Shown one piece after another: positions 1-8,697 of a stretch of 64,000 bases of DNA. The stretch lies in assembly GCF_014203755.1 (NCBI RefSeq), contig NZ_JACHJS010000001.1, positions 5,766,001-5,830,000 of the forward strand, read 5' to 3'. This DNA is from Saccharothrix violaceirubra (lineage in GTDB: Bacteria > Actinomycetota > Actinomycetes > Mycobacteriales > Pseudonocardiaceae). The notes beneath the pieces are model-generated. The model was given only the letters and a program-made list of their open reading frames with translations, was not told the DNA's origin and searched no databases. Both the position numbers and the translations under genes were made by a program. The stretch's first letter is position 1. Every line of letters begins with the position of its first letter.

Positions 1-398
1 TTCGCGTGGTCCAGCTCCTCCTGGAGCTGCCCCATCTCCTCCATCAGCTCGTCGGAGTAGTCGACGGCCATCTTCTCGGCGATCTCGTTGAAGCGGTCCA
101 GCTTCACCTTGATCTCGCCGAGCCCCTCCTGGACGTTGCCCAGGACGGTCTTCTCCTCGTTGAGCGGAGGCTCCTGCTGGAGGATGCCGACCGTGTGACC
201 GGGCGACAGGTACGCCTCACCGTTGCCCGGCGTGTCCAGGCCGGCCATGATCTTCAGCACGCTCGACTTGCCGGCGCCGTTGGGACCGACAACGCCGATC
301 TTCGCACCGGGGAGGAACATGATGGTGACGTCATCGAGGATGACCTTGTCCCCGTGCGCCTTGCGCACCTTCTTCATGGTGTAGATGAACTCGGCCAT
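1..398 (-). CDS. ettA: Energy-dependent translational throttle protein EttA (5' part)
   Basis: The ATG is at 398 on the minus strand and the gene runs off the left edge, so only about 132 N-terminal residues are visible. The translation opens MAEFIYTMKKVRKAHGDK and carries a Walker A motif, GPNGAGKS, near residue 40, then the typical QQEPPLNEEKTV segment. ABC-F proteins of the EttA type bind the ribosomal E site and gate entry into elongation according to the ATP/ADP ratio. They are cytosolic and have no membrane partner. A TACGAT hexamer lies 7 nt before the ATG with no Shine-Dalgarno, which suggests a leaderless mRNA. The second ABC domain is outside the window. The family call is confident. 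Confidence 0.93.
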   Translation of the reverse strand, partial: MAEFIYTMKKVRKAHGDKVILDDVTIMFLPGAKIGVVGPNGAGKSSVLKIMAGLDTPGNGEAYLSPGHTVGILQQEPPLNEEKTVLGNVQEGLGEIKVKLDRFNEIAEKMAVDYSDELMEEMGQLQEELDHA

Positions 399-739
399 GC
401 CCGCGATCGTAGAGCGGTGCCGATCGGGTCAGAACCTCGGTCGTCGGCTGGCGTCCCGCGAGCGCCGCGTCGTTGACGCGATCGAGTGACGCTCGCTTTC
501 CCGGCCGCGTCGCCCGGTGTCCCGGTGCGGTGCCGTGACCAGGTTCGTCCCGGTCGACGCGCACGTTCGCGGCGCTGTGAACCCCTCACCCGTCCGTGGC
601 TCCCGACGGCGCCGGACCACGACCTCCCTCCCTCATGCCTCGTGATGTGCTGCCGACGACTGCGCTGTCGACCCGCGCCGCATTCTGCGCGACGGACCGA
701 CTCGTGAACCCTTTTCCGGTACGGGATGCCCCGATCGGC
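399..739. other. Intergenic region between ettA and ssb
   Basis: No convincing gene lies in these 341 bases; the open frames on either strand are short and arginine/proline rich. The ettA promoter hexamer TACGAT is at 406-411 (minus). A 16-base word, CCGATCGGGTCAGAAC (420-435), recurs with one mismatch at 731-746, over the 3' end of ssb. I see no hairpin followed by a T tract. Confidence 0.5.
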
Positions 740-1222
740 TCAGAACGGAACTTCGGCGTCCGCCTCCGGTGGTGACGCCCGGTCGACGGCCGCCGCCGAT
801 GCCGGGTCCGAACGCGGGACGTCCGCCTCCGTCCGGGGCAGGTCGGCTCCGGAGCGGTGCCGCTGCGCACGCACCTCGGCCGTGCACCAGGTCAGGTCGG
901 GCCCGACCGAGTGCGCGTCGATGTCGACGAACTGCCGCGCGATCCCGTCGAGGTCGCGGTCGGCGATCCTGAGCACGCCGGTCACCACCACGGGATCGCC
1001 CTTGTTGAGGGACATGTGGACGTTGTCGGCGAGTTTGCGCCAACAGGTGACGTTGAGGAAGAGCTGCCGACCGTCTTCCCACACCTCGGTCTCCCGGTTG
1101 TACCGACGCTCCCGCGAGTACATCCGGAAGGAGGCGCGACTGAGCCCGGTGTCGGCCGTCGTGTGAGTGACCACGCTGGACACCTTGCCGACCAGTGTGA
1201 CCCTCGTTTCGTTGTACGCCAT
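740..1222 (-). CDS. ssb: Single-stranded DNA-binding protein (SSB paralogue)
   Basis: 160 aa from the ATG at 1222, which gives the conserved opening MAYNETRVTLVGKV; an upstream in-frame extension of 33 codons is not SSB-like. The OB-fold is visible to about residue 115, including the FLNVTCWRKLADNVHMSLNKGDPVVVTG core. A low-complexity tail follows and ends in DAEVPF, a variant of the acidic tip (usually DDDIPF) that binds partner proteins. It should coat single-stranded DNA in replication, repair or recombination. Its position next to ettA rather than with rpsF/rpsR/rplI marks it as the second actinobacterial SSB, not the ribosomal-cluster copy. This paralogue role is inferred from context only. 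Confidence 0.88.
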   Translation of the reverse strand: MAYNETRVTLVGKVSSVVTHTTADTGLSRASFRMYSRERRYNRETEVWEDGRQLFLNVTCWRKLADNVHMSLNKGDPVVVTGVLRIADRDLDGIARQFVDIDAHSVGPDLTWCTAEVRAQRHRSGADLPRTEADVPRSDPASAAAVDRASPPEADAEVPF

Positions 1223-1305
1223 GGGACAGAGCATCGCCGTCCCGTGACCCGGGTTCCAGTGACCCCTTCGAAACTGTGGACAACTCGACCCCCTGTGGAC
1301 AACGA

Positions 1306-1347
1306 ATGAGTGAGCCCTCACTCATTGACTGAGTGAGGGCTCACTCA
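1306..1347 (+). promoter_or_regulatory. Double palindromic TetR operator around the -35 of tetR
   Basis: Two palindromes lie side by side. ATGAGTGAGCCCTCACTCAT (1306-1325) has 9-bp arms around CC; TGAGTGAGGGCTCACTCA (1330-1347) has 8-bp arms around GG. The core 1307-1324 and the second site are exact reverse complements, so together they also form an 18-bp inverted repeat with a 5-nt spacer. The spacer supplies the start of a TTGACT -35 (1325-1330). Seventeen bases on is TACGCT (1348-1353), and the tetR ATG follows at 1360. The arrangement predicts autorepression of the tetR-exporter operon by two repressor dimers flanking the -35. Confidence 0.85.
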
Positions 1348-1359
1348 TACGCTTTCCCC

Positions 1360-1974
1360 ATGCCCGAGGAGACCGTCAAACGCCGCAGAGCACCCGCGAT
1401 GAGCACCGAAGACCGTCGTCAGGCGATCATCGACGCCACCGTCCCGCTCCTGTTCGAGCACGGCGCCAAAGTCACCACCAGCCAGATCGCCCGGGCGTCC
1501 GGCATCGCGGAAGGCACGGTCTTCCGGGCGTTCAAGGACAAGCAGGAACTGATCAAGGCGTGCGTCCGGGCCGCCCTGGGCGTCGAGGACGAACTCGGCA
1601 GGCTGCGCCAGGCCCGACTCGTCCCGACCCTCCATGCCCGCCTGGCCCTGGGCATCGCCGCGGTCGCCGACTACCTCGACCGCATGTGGCGGCTCATGGG
1701 CGCCCTCGGCGAATCCGGCTACGACGCCGGCGCCGACCGCAGGCACGACGACGGCCCGCCGAAGGAGATGCTCCGGATCTCCGCCCACCTGGCCGCCCTG
1801 TTCGAACCGGACGCCGACGCGCTGCGCGTCGACCCGGAACTCGCCGCCCGGCTGCTGCTCGGGCTGGTGTTCACCAACCGCATGCGGGGCGCGGGCTTCG
1901 GCGACACCGCCGCCGACGGCGACGGCCTGGTCGACGTGTTCCTGCACGGTGTACTGAGGGGAGCAGAGCGATGA
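1360..1974 (+). CDS. TetR-family repressor of the adjacent ABC exporter
   Basis: 204 aa starting MPEETVKRRR. The TetR_N helix-turn-helix is at about residues 18-63, with the TTSQIARASGIAEGTVFRAFKDKQEL recognition region split over two helices. The C-terminal ligand domain is typical of regulators that sit with DrrAB-like drug exporters. The ATG at 1360 was chosen because the predicted transcript starts there (TACGCT 6 nt upstream), making the mRNA leaderless; a start 9 codons upstream would lie inside the operator. The stop overlaps the start of the ATPase gene by 4 bp, so the regulator and transporter share one operon. The inducing ligand cannot be read from sequence. Confidence 0.9.
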   Translation: MPEETVKRRRAPAMSTEDRRQAIIDATVPLLFEHGAKVTTSQIARASGIAEGTVFRAFKDKQELIKACVRAALGVEDELGRLRQARLVPTLHARLALGIAAVADYLDRMWRLMGALGESGYDAGADRRHDDGPPKEMLRISAHLAALFEPDADALRVDPELAARLLLGLVFTNRMRGAGFGDTAADGDGLVDVFLHGVLRGAER

Positions 1975-2900
1975 CCGACCTGATGATCGAGGCGCACGGC
2001 GTCGTCAAGGCGTTCGGTGCGCACAAAGCACTCGACGGCGTGGATCTCGCGGTGCCCAGAGGCACCGTGACGGGCCTGCTCGGCCACAACGGCGCGGGCA
2101 AGACCACGCTCGTCAACGTCCTCACGACCATGCTCCCGCCCGACGGCGGTCGGGCGCGGGTCGCCGGGTTCGACGTCGTCACCCAGGGCCACGACGTGCG
2201 CGGACGCATCGGCCTGACCGGCCAGTTCGCCTCGGTCGACGAGTCGATGTCCGGCCGGGACAACCTCGTCCTGATCGCCCGGCTGCTCGGCGCCGGCGTC
2301 CGCGAAGCGCGCGGGCGGGCCGCGGAGCTGCTGGAGCTGTTCGACCTGAGCGACGCGGCCAAGCGGGCCGCCCGCACCTACTCGGGCGGTATGCGCCGCC
2401 GTCTTGACCTGGCCGCGAGCCTGGTCGGCAGCCCCGAGGTGATCTTCCTGGACGAGCCGACCACGGGCCTGGACCCGGCCGGCCGGCTCGGGCTCTGGGA
2501 GATCGTCGAGGGCCTGGTCAAGGAGGGGTCCACGGTCCTGCTCACGACCCAGTACCTGGAGGAGGCCGACCGCCTGGCCGACTCGATCACCGTGCTCTCG
2601 CAGGGCCGCGTGGTCGCGTCCGGCACCAGCGCGGAACTGAAGGACCGGGTCGGCCGCCGCACGGTCACGGTCACGCTCGCCGACCACGCCGACGTGCCGG
2701 CCGCGTGCGGCGCCCTGGAACACGCGGGCCTCGAACCCGTCGCCGCCGACAACACGCTCACCGCGCCGGTCACGTCGTCCCGCGCGCTCGCCGTCGTCGT
2801 CCGCGCGCTCGACGAGGTCGGCCTGGAGGCGTCCGAACTCGCGTTGGGCGAACCGACCCTCGACGACGTCTACCTCACCCTTTCCCGGCACGCGGCCTGA
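1971..2900 (+). CDS. ABC exporter ATP-binding protein, DrrA type
   Basis: 309 aa. Walker A is GHNGAGKT (residues 38-45), the Q-loop glutamine is near 86, the signature YSGGM is at 137-141 and Walker B is VIFLDE at 157-162, followed by the PTTGLDP D-loop. The C-terminal domain after residue 220 is that of daunorubicin-resistance ATPases. It hydrolyses ATP at the inner face of the membrane to drive the permease encoded next, probably exporting a hydrophobic drug or lipid. Its ATG overlaps the tetR stop (ATGA), indicating translational coupling. The much longer open frame upstream is the shadow of tetR. Confidence 0.93.
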   Translation: MTDLMIEAHGVVKAFGAHKALDGVDLAVPRGTVTGLLGHNGAGKTTLVNVLTTMLPPDGGRARVAGFDVVTQGHDVRGRIGLTGQFASVDESMSGRDNLVLIARLLGAGVREARGRAAELLELFDLSDAAKRAARTYSGGMRRRLDLAASLVGSPEVIFLDEPTTGLDPAGRLGLWEIVEGLVKEGSTVLLTTQYLEEADRLADSITVLSQGRVVASGTSAELKDRVGRRTVTVTLADHADVPAACGALEHAGLEPVAADNTLTAPVTSSRALAVVVRALDEVGLEASELALGEPTLDDVYLTLSRHAA

Positions 2901-2914
2901 ACAGGAGCCACCCC

Positions 2915-3712
2915 ATGACCACCTTCGCCGTGCGCCGCGACGGGGCCTCCCCCGTGACCCAGGTGCTCGTCCTCACCCAACGCTCGCTGCGCGCCCTCGT
3001 CGGCGACCCGCGCATGGTCGTCTTCAGCATCCTCCAGCCGCTGGTGATGCTGGTGCTGTTCAGCCAGATCTTCGCGAACATGGCCAACTCCCCCGGCTTC
3101 CCCGCCGGGGTGTCCTACATCGACTTCCTGATGCCCGCGATCCTGGTCAACACGGCCATGCAGGCGGCGTTGCAGCAGGGCGTCGGCCTGGTCACGGACA
3201 TGAAGAACGGCGTGCTGGCCCGGTTCCGCTCGCTGCCGGTGCGGCCCGGGGCCGTGCTGGTCGCCCGCAGCCTGTCCGACCTGGTCCGCACCGCCGCGCA
3301 ACTGGCGTTGATGGTCGTGCTCGCGCTGGCCGTGTTCGGGTTCCGGCCGGCGGGCGGCGTCGTGGGCGTGCTCGCCGCGTTCGGCCTCGCGCTGGCAGTG
3401 GGCTGGGGCCTGGGCTGGGTGTTCCTGGCCGTCGCCGCGTGGCTGCGCAACGCCGAGCTGATGCAGACGGTCGGGTTCCTGGCCATGTTCCCGTTGATGT
3501 TCGCGTCCAGCGCGTACGTGCCGATCAACACCCTGCCGGGGTGGCTCCAGGCGGTGGCGAACGTCAACCCGCTCACCCACGCGGTCGACGCGGCCCGCAC
3601 GCTCGCGCTCGGCCAACCGGTCACCGGCGCGGTCGCGGCGCTGACCGGTGCCGCCGCGCTGGCGCTCGGCGGGTGGTTGCTCGCGGTGCGCGGCTTCCGG
3701 CGTCCGCTCTAA
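2915..3712 (+). CDS. ABC-2 type exporter permease, DrrB type
   Basis: 265 aa with about six membrane segments. The QPLVMLVLFSQIF start and the ANVNPLTHAVDAAR motif near the C-terminus are typical of DrrB-like ABC-2 permeases. An AGGAG ribosome site precedes the ATG by 7 nt. It forms the transmembrane half of the TetR-controlled exporter. The stop overlaps the convergent CtaG gene by 4 bp, leaving no room for a separate terminator. Substrate unknown; resistance to an amphipathic drug is the usual role of the family. Confidence 0.92.
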   Translation: MTTFAVRRDGASPVTQVLVLTQRSLRALVGDPRMVVFSILQPLVMLVLFSQIFANMANSPGFPAGVSYIDFLMPAILVNTAMQAALQQGVGLVTDMKNGVLARFRSLPVRPGAVLVARSLSDLVRTAAQLALMVVLALAVFGFRPAGGVVGVLAAFGLALAVGWGLGWVFLAVAAWLRNAELMQTVGFLAMFPLMFASSAYVPINTLPGWLQAVANVNPLTHAVDAARTLALGQPVTGAVAALTGAAALALGGWLLAVRGFRRPL

Positions 3713-5664
3713 TCCTGCTTGCCGGACATCTTGCGCAGCATCGCGTTGTACGCGGCAAGATCAGCGTCCCCGTCCGCATCGGCCCGTCGGTCCGCCCGGC
3801 GGGCCTCGCGGTCGTCGGAGCGGGCCCACTGGACCAGCAGCGCCACCATCACCACGATCAGCGGCACCTCGCCGGCCGCCCACGCGATGCCACCACCGAG
3901 CCGTTGGTCCTCCAGCAGTGGACCGACCCACGGCAACGACAGCCCGCGGTAGAAGTCGTCGCCGATGACCGTCTGCGAACTCATCAGCGTGATGCCGAAG
4001 AACGCGTGGAACGGAATCGACGCGAACAGCAACCCGAGACGGCCCAACGGAGGCAGCCGGTTGGGCGCCGGGTCCACGCCGATCACCGGCCAGTAGAAGA
4101 CGTAGCCGGCCAGGAGGAAGTGCGCGTTCATGGCCAGGTGCGCCCAGTGGTGCTTCAACGCCACGTCGAACAGGCCCGAGAAGTACAGGCCGTAGAACGA
4201 GCCCACGAACAGCGCGAGCGCCACGAACGGGTTCGTCAGCAGCTTCGCCACCGGCGAGTGCACCAACGCGAGCAACCACTCGCGCGGACCCGGCGGGTTG
4301 TCCTTGCCCGCCGTCGGCAACGCCCGCAAGGCCAACGTCACCGGCCCGCCCAGCACCAGCAGCACGGGGACGAGCATGGACAGCAGCATGTGCGTTTCCA
4401 TGTGCACGCTGAACATCGCGGGCGCGTACCGGCCCAGGCCCGACGACGTCGCGAACAGCAGCGTCAGGCAGCCCGCCACCCACGCCACGGTCCGTCCGAC
4501 CGGCCACGCGTCGCCGCGCTTGCGCAACCGGCGCACGCCCAGCAGGTACAGGACGGCCAGCAGGAGCGCGGCCGTGCCGAAGACCAGGTCGAACCGCCAG
4601 TCGAAGAGCAGCCGTTCCAGCGTGGGCGCGCCGTTCAGGTCGTAGCCGATGCGCAGTTCGACGGTGCTCGGGAACGTGCGGCCCTCGGGCGGCGGCGCCG
4701 TCCGGCTCAGCCCGGCGGCGAGGCCGATCGTGAGGAACATGAGCAGCACCTCGACGCCGGCGAGCCGCAGCAACGCCCGTTTGGTGCCGTGCTCGACGAC
4801 CGCGCGCACGCCCTTCTCACGCTGGAAGTACCCGAAGACGAACAACACCAGCAACGCGACCGTCTTGCCCACGACGAGCCAGCCGTAGTTGCTGCTGAAG
4901 AGCTTGTCGATCGGAAGGCGCACGTAGGCGTTGATCACGCCCGACAGGCCCATGACGATCCAGCACACCAGCGCGAGCCGCGAGAACCGCGTGGCGGCCA
5001 GGTCCAGCCGCACGCCACCGCGTCGCCCGTGCGCCAACAGCGCGATCAGGCCGCCGACCCACAGGGCCGCCGCGACCAGGTGGAACAGCAGGCTGTTCGT
5101 GGCGACGTCGTGCGAGCCGCCGCCCGACGAGTGCCCGGTCACCGCGACCGGGAACAGGGCGAACACCGACACGAGGAACAAGACCGCGGTCCAGCCCCAC
5201 GAGAGCGTCAGCCGACAGCCCAGCGCGAGCAGCGCCACGACCACCGCGGTGATCATCCACGCCCGGGTCTGCTCGGCCAGACCCGCGAACTGGAAGATCA
5301 ACTGGAGGTCGAGCAGTTCGGTGACCGGCTGGTTCAACGCCTCGGCCACGGTGAACGGCACGGCGAGCACGGCACCCAGCGTCCACACCAGCGCCGACCA
5401 CGCCGCCGTACGCAACGCCGCGTAGCCGTCGGCCGCCAGCCGTCCGGACGGTTTGGGCGGGGTGAGGAACGCGGCCAGGAGCAGGGACCCGATCGTCACG
5501 ACGGCGGCCGACTCGGTCAGCACGCGGACGACGATCAGCCCGGACTTGTCGCCCTCGGTGCCGGCCGCGATCGCCGCGGCCAGGGCAGCCGCGATCGTCG
5601 CGCCCACGGCCAGCAGGGGGACCAGACCGGTGCGCAGGGTGCGGGCTTGCGCTTCGGTGGACAC
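3709..5664 (-). CDS. CopD-CtaG fusion: copper import/cytochrome oxidase copper assembly membrane protein
   Basis: 651 aa, with roughly 14-16 membrane segments. The N-terminal half is CopD-like (copper resistance D, including the NSLLFHLVAAALWVGGL segment with its histidine). The C-terminal half is the Caa3_CtaG domain with METHMLLSML, HHWAHLAMNAHFLLAGY and FHAFFGITLM, whose histidines and methionines are probable copper ligands. It is expected to move or hand copper to the CuB site of cytochrome c oxidase. The fusion is common in actinobacteria. GTG at 5664 was taken as start. The gene is divergent from the lipoprotein at 5723 and convergent with the permease. Confidence 0.9.
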   Translation of the reverse strand: MSTEAQARTLRTGLVPLLAVGATIAAALAAAIAAGTEGDKSGLIVVRVLTESAAVVTIGSLLLAAFLTPPKPSGRLAADGYAALRTAAWSALVWTLGAVLAVPFTVAEALNQPVTELLDLQLIFQFAGLAEQTRAWMITAVVVALLALGCRLTLSWGWTAVLFLVSVFALFPVAVTGHSSGGGSHDVATNSLLFHLVAAALWVGGLIALLAHGRRGGVRLDLAATRFSRLALVCWIVMGLSGVINAYVRLPIDKLFSSNYGWLVVGKTVALLVLFVFGYFQREKGVRAVVEHGTKRALLRLAGVEVLLMFLTIGLAAGLSRTAPPPEGRTFPSTVELRIGYDLNGAPTLERLLFDWRFDLVFGTAALLLAVLYLLGVRRLRKRGDAWPVGRTVAWVAGCLTLLFATSSGLGRYAPAMFSVHMETHMLLSMLVPVLLVLGGPVTLALRALPTAGKDNPPGPREWLLALVHSPVAKLLTNPFVALALFVGSFYGLYFSGLFDVALKHHWAHLAMNAHFLLAGYVFYWPVIGVDPAPNRLPPLGRLGLLFASIPFHAFFGITLMSSQTVIGDDFYRGLSLPWVGPLLEDQRLGGGIAWAAGEVPLIVVMVALLVQWARSDDREARRADRRADADGDADLAAYNAMLRKMSGKQD

Positions 5665-5708
5665 ACCTTGACTTTAGGCGGGACGGCAACGCCGACGATC
5701 GCACCCAC

Positions 5709-5714
5709 TACCGT
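5709..5714 (+). promoter_or_regulatory. Leaderless -10 hexamer for the DUF3558-type lipoprotein
   Basis: TACCGT is followed by 8 nt and the GTG at 5723, with no ribosome-binding site. The hexamer and spacing match the leaderless TAnnnT pattern seen before many genes in this window. No convincing -35 is visible. Confidence 0.5.
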
Positions 5715-5722
5715 TGCGCCTC

Positions 5723-6304
5723 GTGAACCGCATTCGCATGTGGCTCGCGGTCGCCCTGGCCGCTTCGGCGCTCACCGGCTGCGCGTACAGCATCAACGGG
5801 ACCCCGGTGCCGATGGCCGGTGGCGAGGCCGCCACGTCGGCGTCCACCACCTCGTCCTCGTCGGGCGGCGCGCCCAAGATCGCCAAGCAGCGCACGGTGG
5901 CCGGCGTCGACCCGTGCAAGCTGCTCACCGCCGACGACCTCAAGCCGATCGGGAAGCTGACCAAGGACCCCGCGCGCAAGGACGACGTGATCCAGGAGTC
6001 GTGCCAGTACGTCGTCGACGACGGCTCGGCGGGCGGGCGCAGCGTCGTGACCGCGCTCTACCAGCAGTACGAGCAGGTCAGGGCACGTCAGGGCAAGGGG
6101 CACGAAGAGGTCGTCGACGGGCACTCGGCATGGGTGTACTGCGATGCGGGCAGCGGCGACATGGCGTGCACGGCGACCATCGCGGTGAACAAGAACCGCA
6201 GCGTCCTCGTGGCGATGACCACCAAGACCGGGGTCGCCGATCAGGTGCTGGCGACCATGCAGCCGCTCATGAAGGCCGTACTGAGCCGGATGCCTCTGGC
6301 GTGA
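5723..6304 (+). CDS. DUF3558-like secreted lipoprotein
   Basis: 193 aa. The N-terminus MNRIRMWLAVALAASALTGC is a lipoprotein signal with lipobox LTGC, so Cys20 should be lipidated and the protein anchored outside the membrane. A Ser/Thr linker follows, then a globular domain with DPCKLLTADDLKPIG, SCQY and a C-terminal MQPLM segment, as in the actinobacterial DUF3558 lipoproteins. Function of the family is unknown. GTG 5723 was preferred over TTG 5714 because of the charged start and the promoter hexamer covering 5714. The 3' end overlaps the convergent MFS gene by 38 bp. Confidence 0.8.
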   Translation: MNRIRMWLAVALAASALTGCAYSINGTPVPMAGGEAATSASTTSSSSGGAPKIAKQRTVAGVDPCKLLTADDLKPIGKLTKDPARKDDVIQESCQYVVDDGSAGGRSVVTALYQQYEQVRARQGKGHEEVVDGHSAWVYCDAGSGDMACTATIAVNKNRSVLVAMTTKTGVADQVLATMQPLMKAVLSRMPLA

Positions 6305-7457
6305 GTTCGCGGCGGCGCGCACGTGCCGCCAGCAGGGACGTGGGGATCATCAGGGCGATCACGACCGCCACGAAGGCGAGCGACACGCTCAGCGAACTCT
6401 GGTGGGCGATCGTGCCGACGAGCGGCGGCCCGGCCAGGAAGCCGGTGTAGGCCACGGTCGTGACCAGGCCGAGTTCGCGTTCGCCGCCGGTGCCGTCGGC
6501 CCGGCGGCCCGCCTCGCCGGCCAGTTCCATGACGACCGGGAAGCCGAACGCCAGGCCCAGGCCCGCGAGCGTGAACCCGACGAAACCGACCAGGGGCACG
6601 GGCACCGCGACCGCGAGCGTGACGCCCGCGGCGGCGAGGACCCCGCCGCCGGCGAGCAGGCGGTACGGGCCGACGCGGCGTTGCACGGGCTCGCCGACCA
6701 GGCGCGCGATGGCCATCGCGATCGAGAAACACGCGTAGACCGCGGCGGCCGTGCCCTCGGACACGGCGCGTTCGCGGACGAAGAAGAGGGCGGACCAGTC
6801 GGCGGACGCGCCTTCCGCGATCGCCGAGCACAACGCGATGCCCGCGAGCAGCCAGAGCACCGGGCGCTTGACGACGGAGCGTTGGTCGCCGTGCTCCTCG
6901 GTCCTGGGCGGCCGGCCGCCGGGCAGCGTGCGGGCCATGAGGACGACGGTGATCAGGCAGACGACCGTGGCGATCAGGAAGTGGCGTTCCGGCGACAGGC
7001 CGTTGGACGCGGCCACGGCGGCACCCACCGAGCCGAACAGGCCGCCGACGCTGAACCCGGCGTGGAACTGGGGCATGAGCGGGCGGTCGAGGCGGCGGAT
7101 CACGGAGACCGCGGACAGGTTCATCGACACGTCCAGCGCGGCGATCGCGGAGCCGAGGCCGACCAGGGCGACGCCGAGCTGGACCGGGTCGGACACCAGG
7201 CCGAGCACGGGCAGCAGCAGGGCGCCGAGCGTGCCGCTGATCAGGACGACCAGCCGTGCGCCGATCATGGCGCACGCGCGGGCCGCGAACGGCGCGGTGG
7301 CCGCGAGGCCGATGCTGGCGCCGAGCAGGGACAGGCCGAGCGTGCCCTCGTCCGCGCCGACCTGGGCGGCGAGGGCGGGCACGCGGGACGCCCACGTGCC
7401 GAACACGGCGCCGTTGAGCAGGAAGGCGGCGAAGACGGCGGCACGGGGCGACAGCAT
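6267..7457 (-). CDS. Major facilitator superfamily transporter
   Basis: 396 aa with twelve predicted membrane segments. The first helix holds the LLNGAVFGTWASRVPAL pattern and the central cytoplasmic loop is charged (GGRPPRTEEHGDQR). It resembles the fucose/YbjJ-like MFS permeases often called inner-membrane protein YbjJ. The ATG at 7457 was chosen; an upstream extension would cross the presumed LacI operator at 7471-7484. The LacI-type regulator is divergent, so a sugar or metabolite substrate sensed by that repressor is likely but not proven. Confidence 0.85.
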   Translation of the reverse strand: MLSPRAAVFAAFLLNGAVFGTWASRVPALAAQVGADEGTLGLSLLGASIGLAATAPFAARACAMIGARLVVLISGTLGALLLPVLGLVSDPVQLGVALVGLGSAIAALDVSMNLSAVSVIRRLDRPLMPQFHAGFSVGGLFGSVGAAVAASNGLSPERHFLIATVVCLITVVLMARTLPGGRPPRTEEHGDQRSVVKRPVLWLLAGIALCSAIAEGASADWSALFFVRERAVSEGTAAAVYACFSIAMAIARLVGEPVQRRVGPYRLLAGGGVLAAAGVTLAVAVPVPLVGFVGFTLAGLGLAFGFPVVMELAGEAGRRADGTGGERELGLVTTVAYTGFLAGPPLVGTIAHQSSLSVSLAFVAVVIALMIPTSLLAARARRRELTPEASGSVRPS

Positions 7458-7470
7458 GGGGCGAGTGTGA

Positions 7471-7484
7471 CTAAAGCGCTTCAG
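7471..7484. promoter_or_regulatory. LacI-type operator between MFS and lacI-family gene
   Basis: CTAAAGCGCTTCAG is a 14-bp palindrome with one mismatched pair and a central CG step, the usual form of LacI-family sites. It lies between divergent start codons at 7457 and 7519 and can control both. Confidence 0.75.
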
Positions 7485-7518
7485 AACGTCCAACCCGAAT
7501 GGTCGTTACGCTGCTCAC

Positions 7519-8574
7519 GTGGACCGTCCCCGGAAGCCGACGCTGGACACTGTCGCCAGTGCCGTCGGCGTGTCCCGGGCCACGGTCTCCAACGCCTACA
7601 ACCGGCCCGACCAGCTTTCCGCCGCGTTGCGCGAACGCATCCTCGCCGCGGCGCAGGCCCTCGGCTACGCCGGGCCGGACCCGGTCGCGCGCAGCCTGGC
7701 GACCCGGCACAGCGCGGCCGTGGGGTTCATGCTCGGGCACCGGCTGTCGGCGTCCTTCTCCGACCAGGCGCTGTCCGTGGTGCTCGACGGACTGGCCTCC
7801 ACCGTGGACGGGCACGACCACTGCCTCGTGCTGATGCCGGGCCACGACCGGGGCGGACCGCGGCCGTCGACGGTGTCGCGGGCGCAGGCGGATGTCGTGG
7901 TGGCGTACTCGTTGCCGGACGATGCACCGGCGTTGGCCGCCGTGCGGGCGCGCGGACTGCCGCTCGTGGTGATCGACCAGCCCGTGCTGCCGGACACGGC
8001 GCGCGTGGAGGTGGACGACTACGCGGGCGCGCGGATGGCCGCGGAGCACGTCGTGGCGCGGGGACATCGGCGGGTGGCGGTGTTGACGTTCGCGTTGCGG
8101 CCGGATGGGCGGAACGGCCTGGTGAGCCCGGTCCGCCGCGGCTCGGCCTCCTTCCGAGTGACCCGCGACAGGGTGAACGGGTATCTGGACGTGCTCGGCG
8201 ACGTGCCCGTGTGGGAGTGCGCCGACAGCACGCGCGAACTGGCGCGGACCGGGGCGCGCGAACTGCTGTCCCCGTCGCCCACCCGGCCGACGGCCGTGGT
8301 CTGCACGTCCGACGAGCTGGCGTTCGGTGCGATCCAGGCGGCGCGGGACCTGGGACTGCGCGTGCCGGAGGACGTGTCGGTGGTGGGCTTCGACGACATT
8401 CCCGCCGCCCAGCACGCCGACCCACCACTGACTACGATCCGTCAACCCCTGGCCGAAAAAGGGCGCCGAGCGGGTGAACTAGCCTTGCGTCTGCTCGACG
8501 GAGGCAGACCCGGCGAGCCGAGCAGAGTGGCACTGGGCCTCGTGGAGCGCGAGTCGACCACCGCCGTGAAGTGA
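7519..8574 (+). CDS. LacI-family transcriptional regulator
   Basis: 351 aa. The LacI helix-turn-helix is at residues 8-30 (TLDTVASAVGVSRATVSNAYNRP) followed by the hinge helix, which includes PDPVARSLATR. The periplasmic-binding-protein-like sensor domain has the expected VVCTSDELAFGAI and GFDDIPAA motifs. GTG 7519 is preceded at 6 nt by TACGCT, the same -10 hexamer as tetR, suggesting a leaderless transcript. It is divergent from the MFS gene across the operator at 7471-7484, so it probably represses both itself and the transporter. Confidence 0.92.
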   Translation: MDRPRKPTLDTVASAVGVSRATVSNAYNRPDQLSAALRERILAAAQALGYAGPDPVARSLATRHSAAVGFMLGHRLSASFSDQALSVVLDGLASTVDGHDHCLVLMPGHDRGGPRPSTVSRAQADVVVAYSLPDDAPALAAVRARGLPLVVIDQPVLPDTARVEVDDYAGARMAAEHVVARGHRRVAVLTFALRPDGRNGLVSPVRRGSASFRVTRDRVNGYLDVLGDVPVWECADSTRELARTGARELLSPSPTRPTAVVCTSDELAFGAIQAARDLGLRVPEDVSVVGFDDIPAAQHADPPLTTIRQPLAEKGRRAGELALRLLDGGRPGEPSRVALGLVERESTTAVK

Positions 8575-8697
8575 TACACGTCACTTTCGGCCCGTCATGA
8601 AGACTTCTCGCCTCCGAACCGGAAACGACGAACGCCTTCCGGACGATGTGTCCGATGGGGCGGCTACCCCGCTACAGCGCGTGGTCACCGTCCGCAT

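Noticed and set aside
420..746. 16-base word repeated with one mismatch at 420-435 and 731-746
   Set aside because: One copy lies over the ssb 3' end and the word contains the palindrome CCGATCGG; too short and too compositionally likely to call an element.
3439..6450. Very long plus-strand frame (about 1000 codons)
   Set aside because: It is antisense to the CopD-CtaG gene, whose protein has clear domains; the plus translation is Arg/Gln/His-rich and matches nothing. High GC leaves such frames open.
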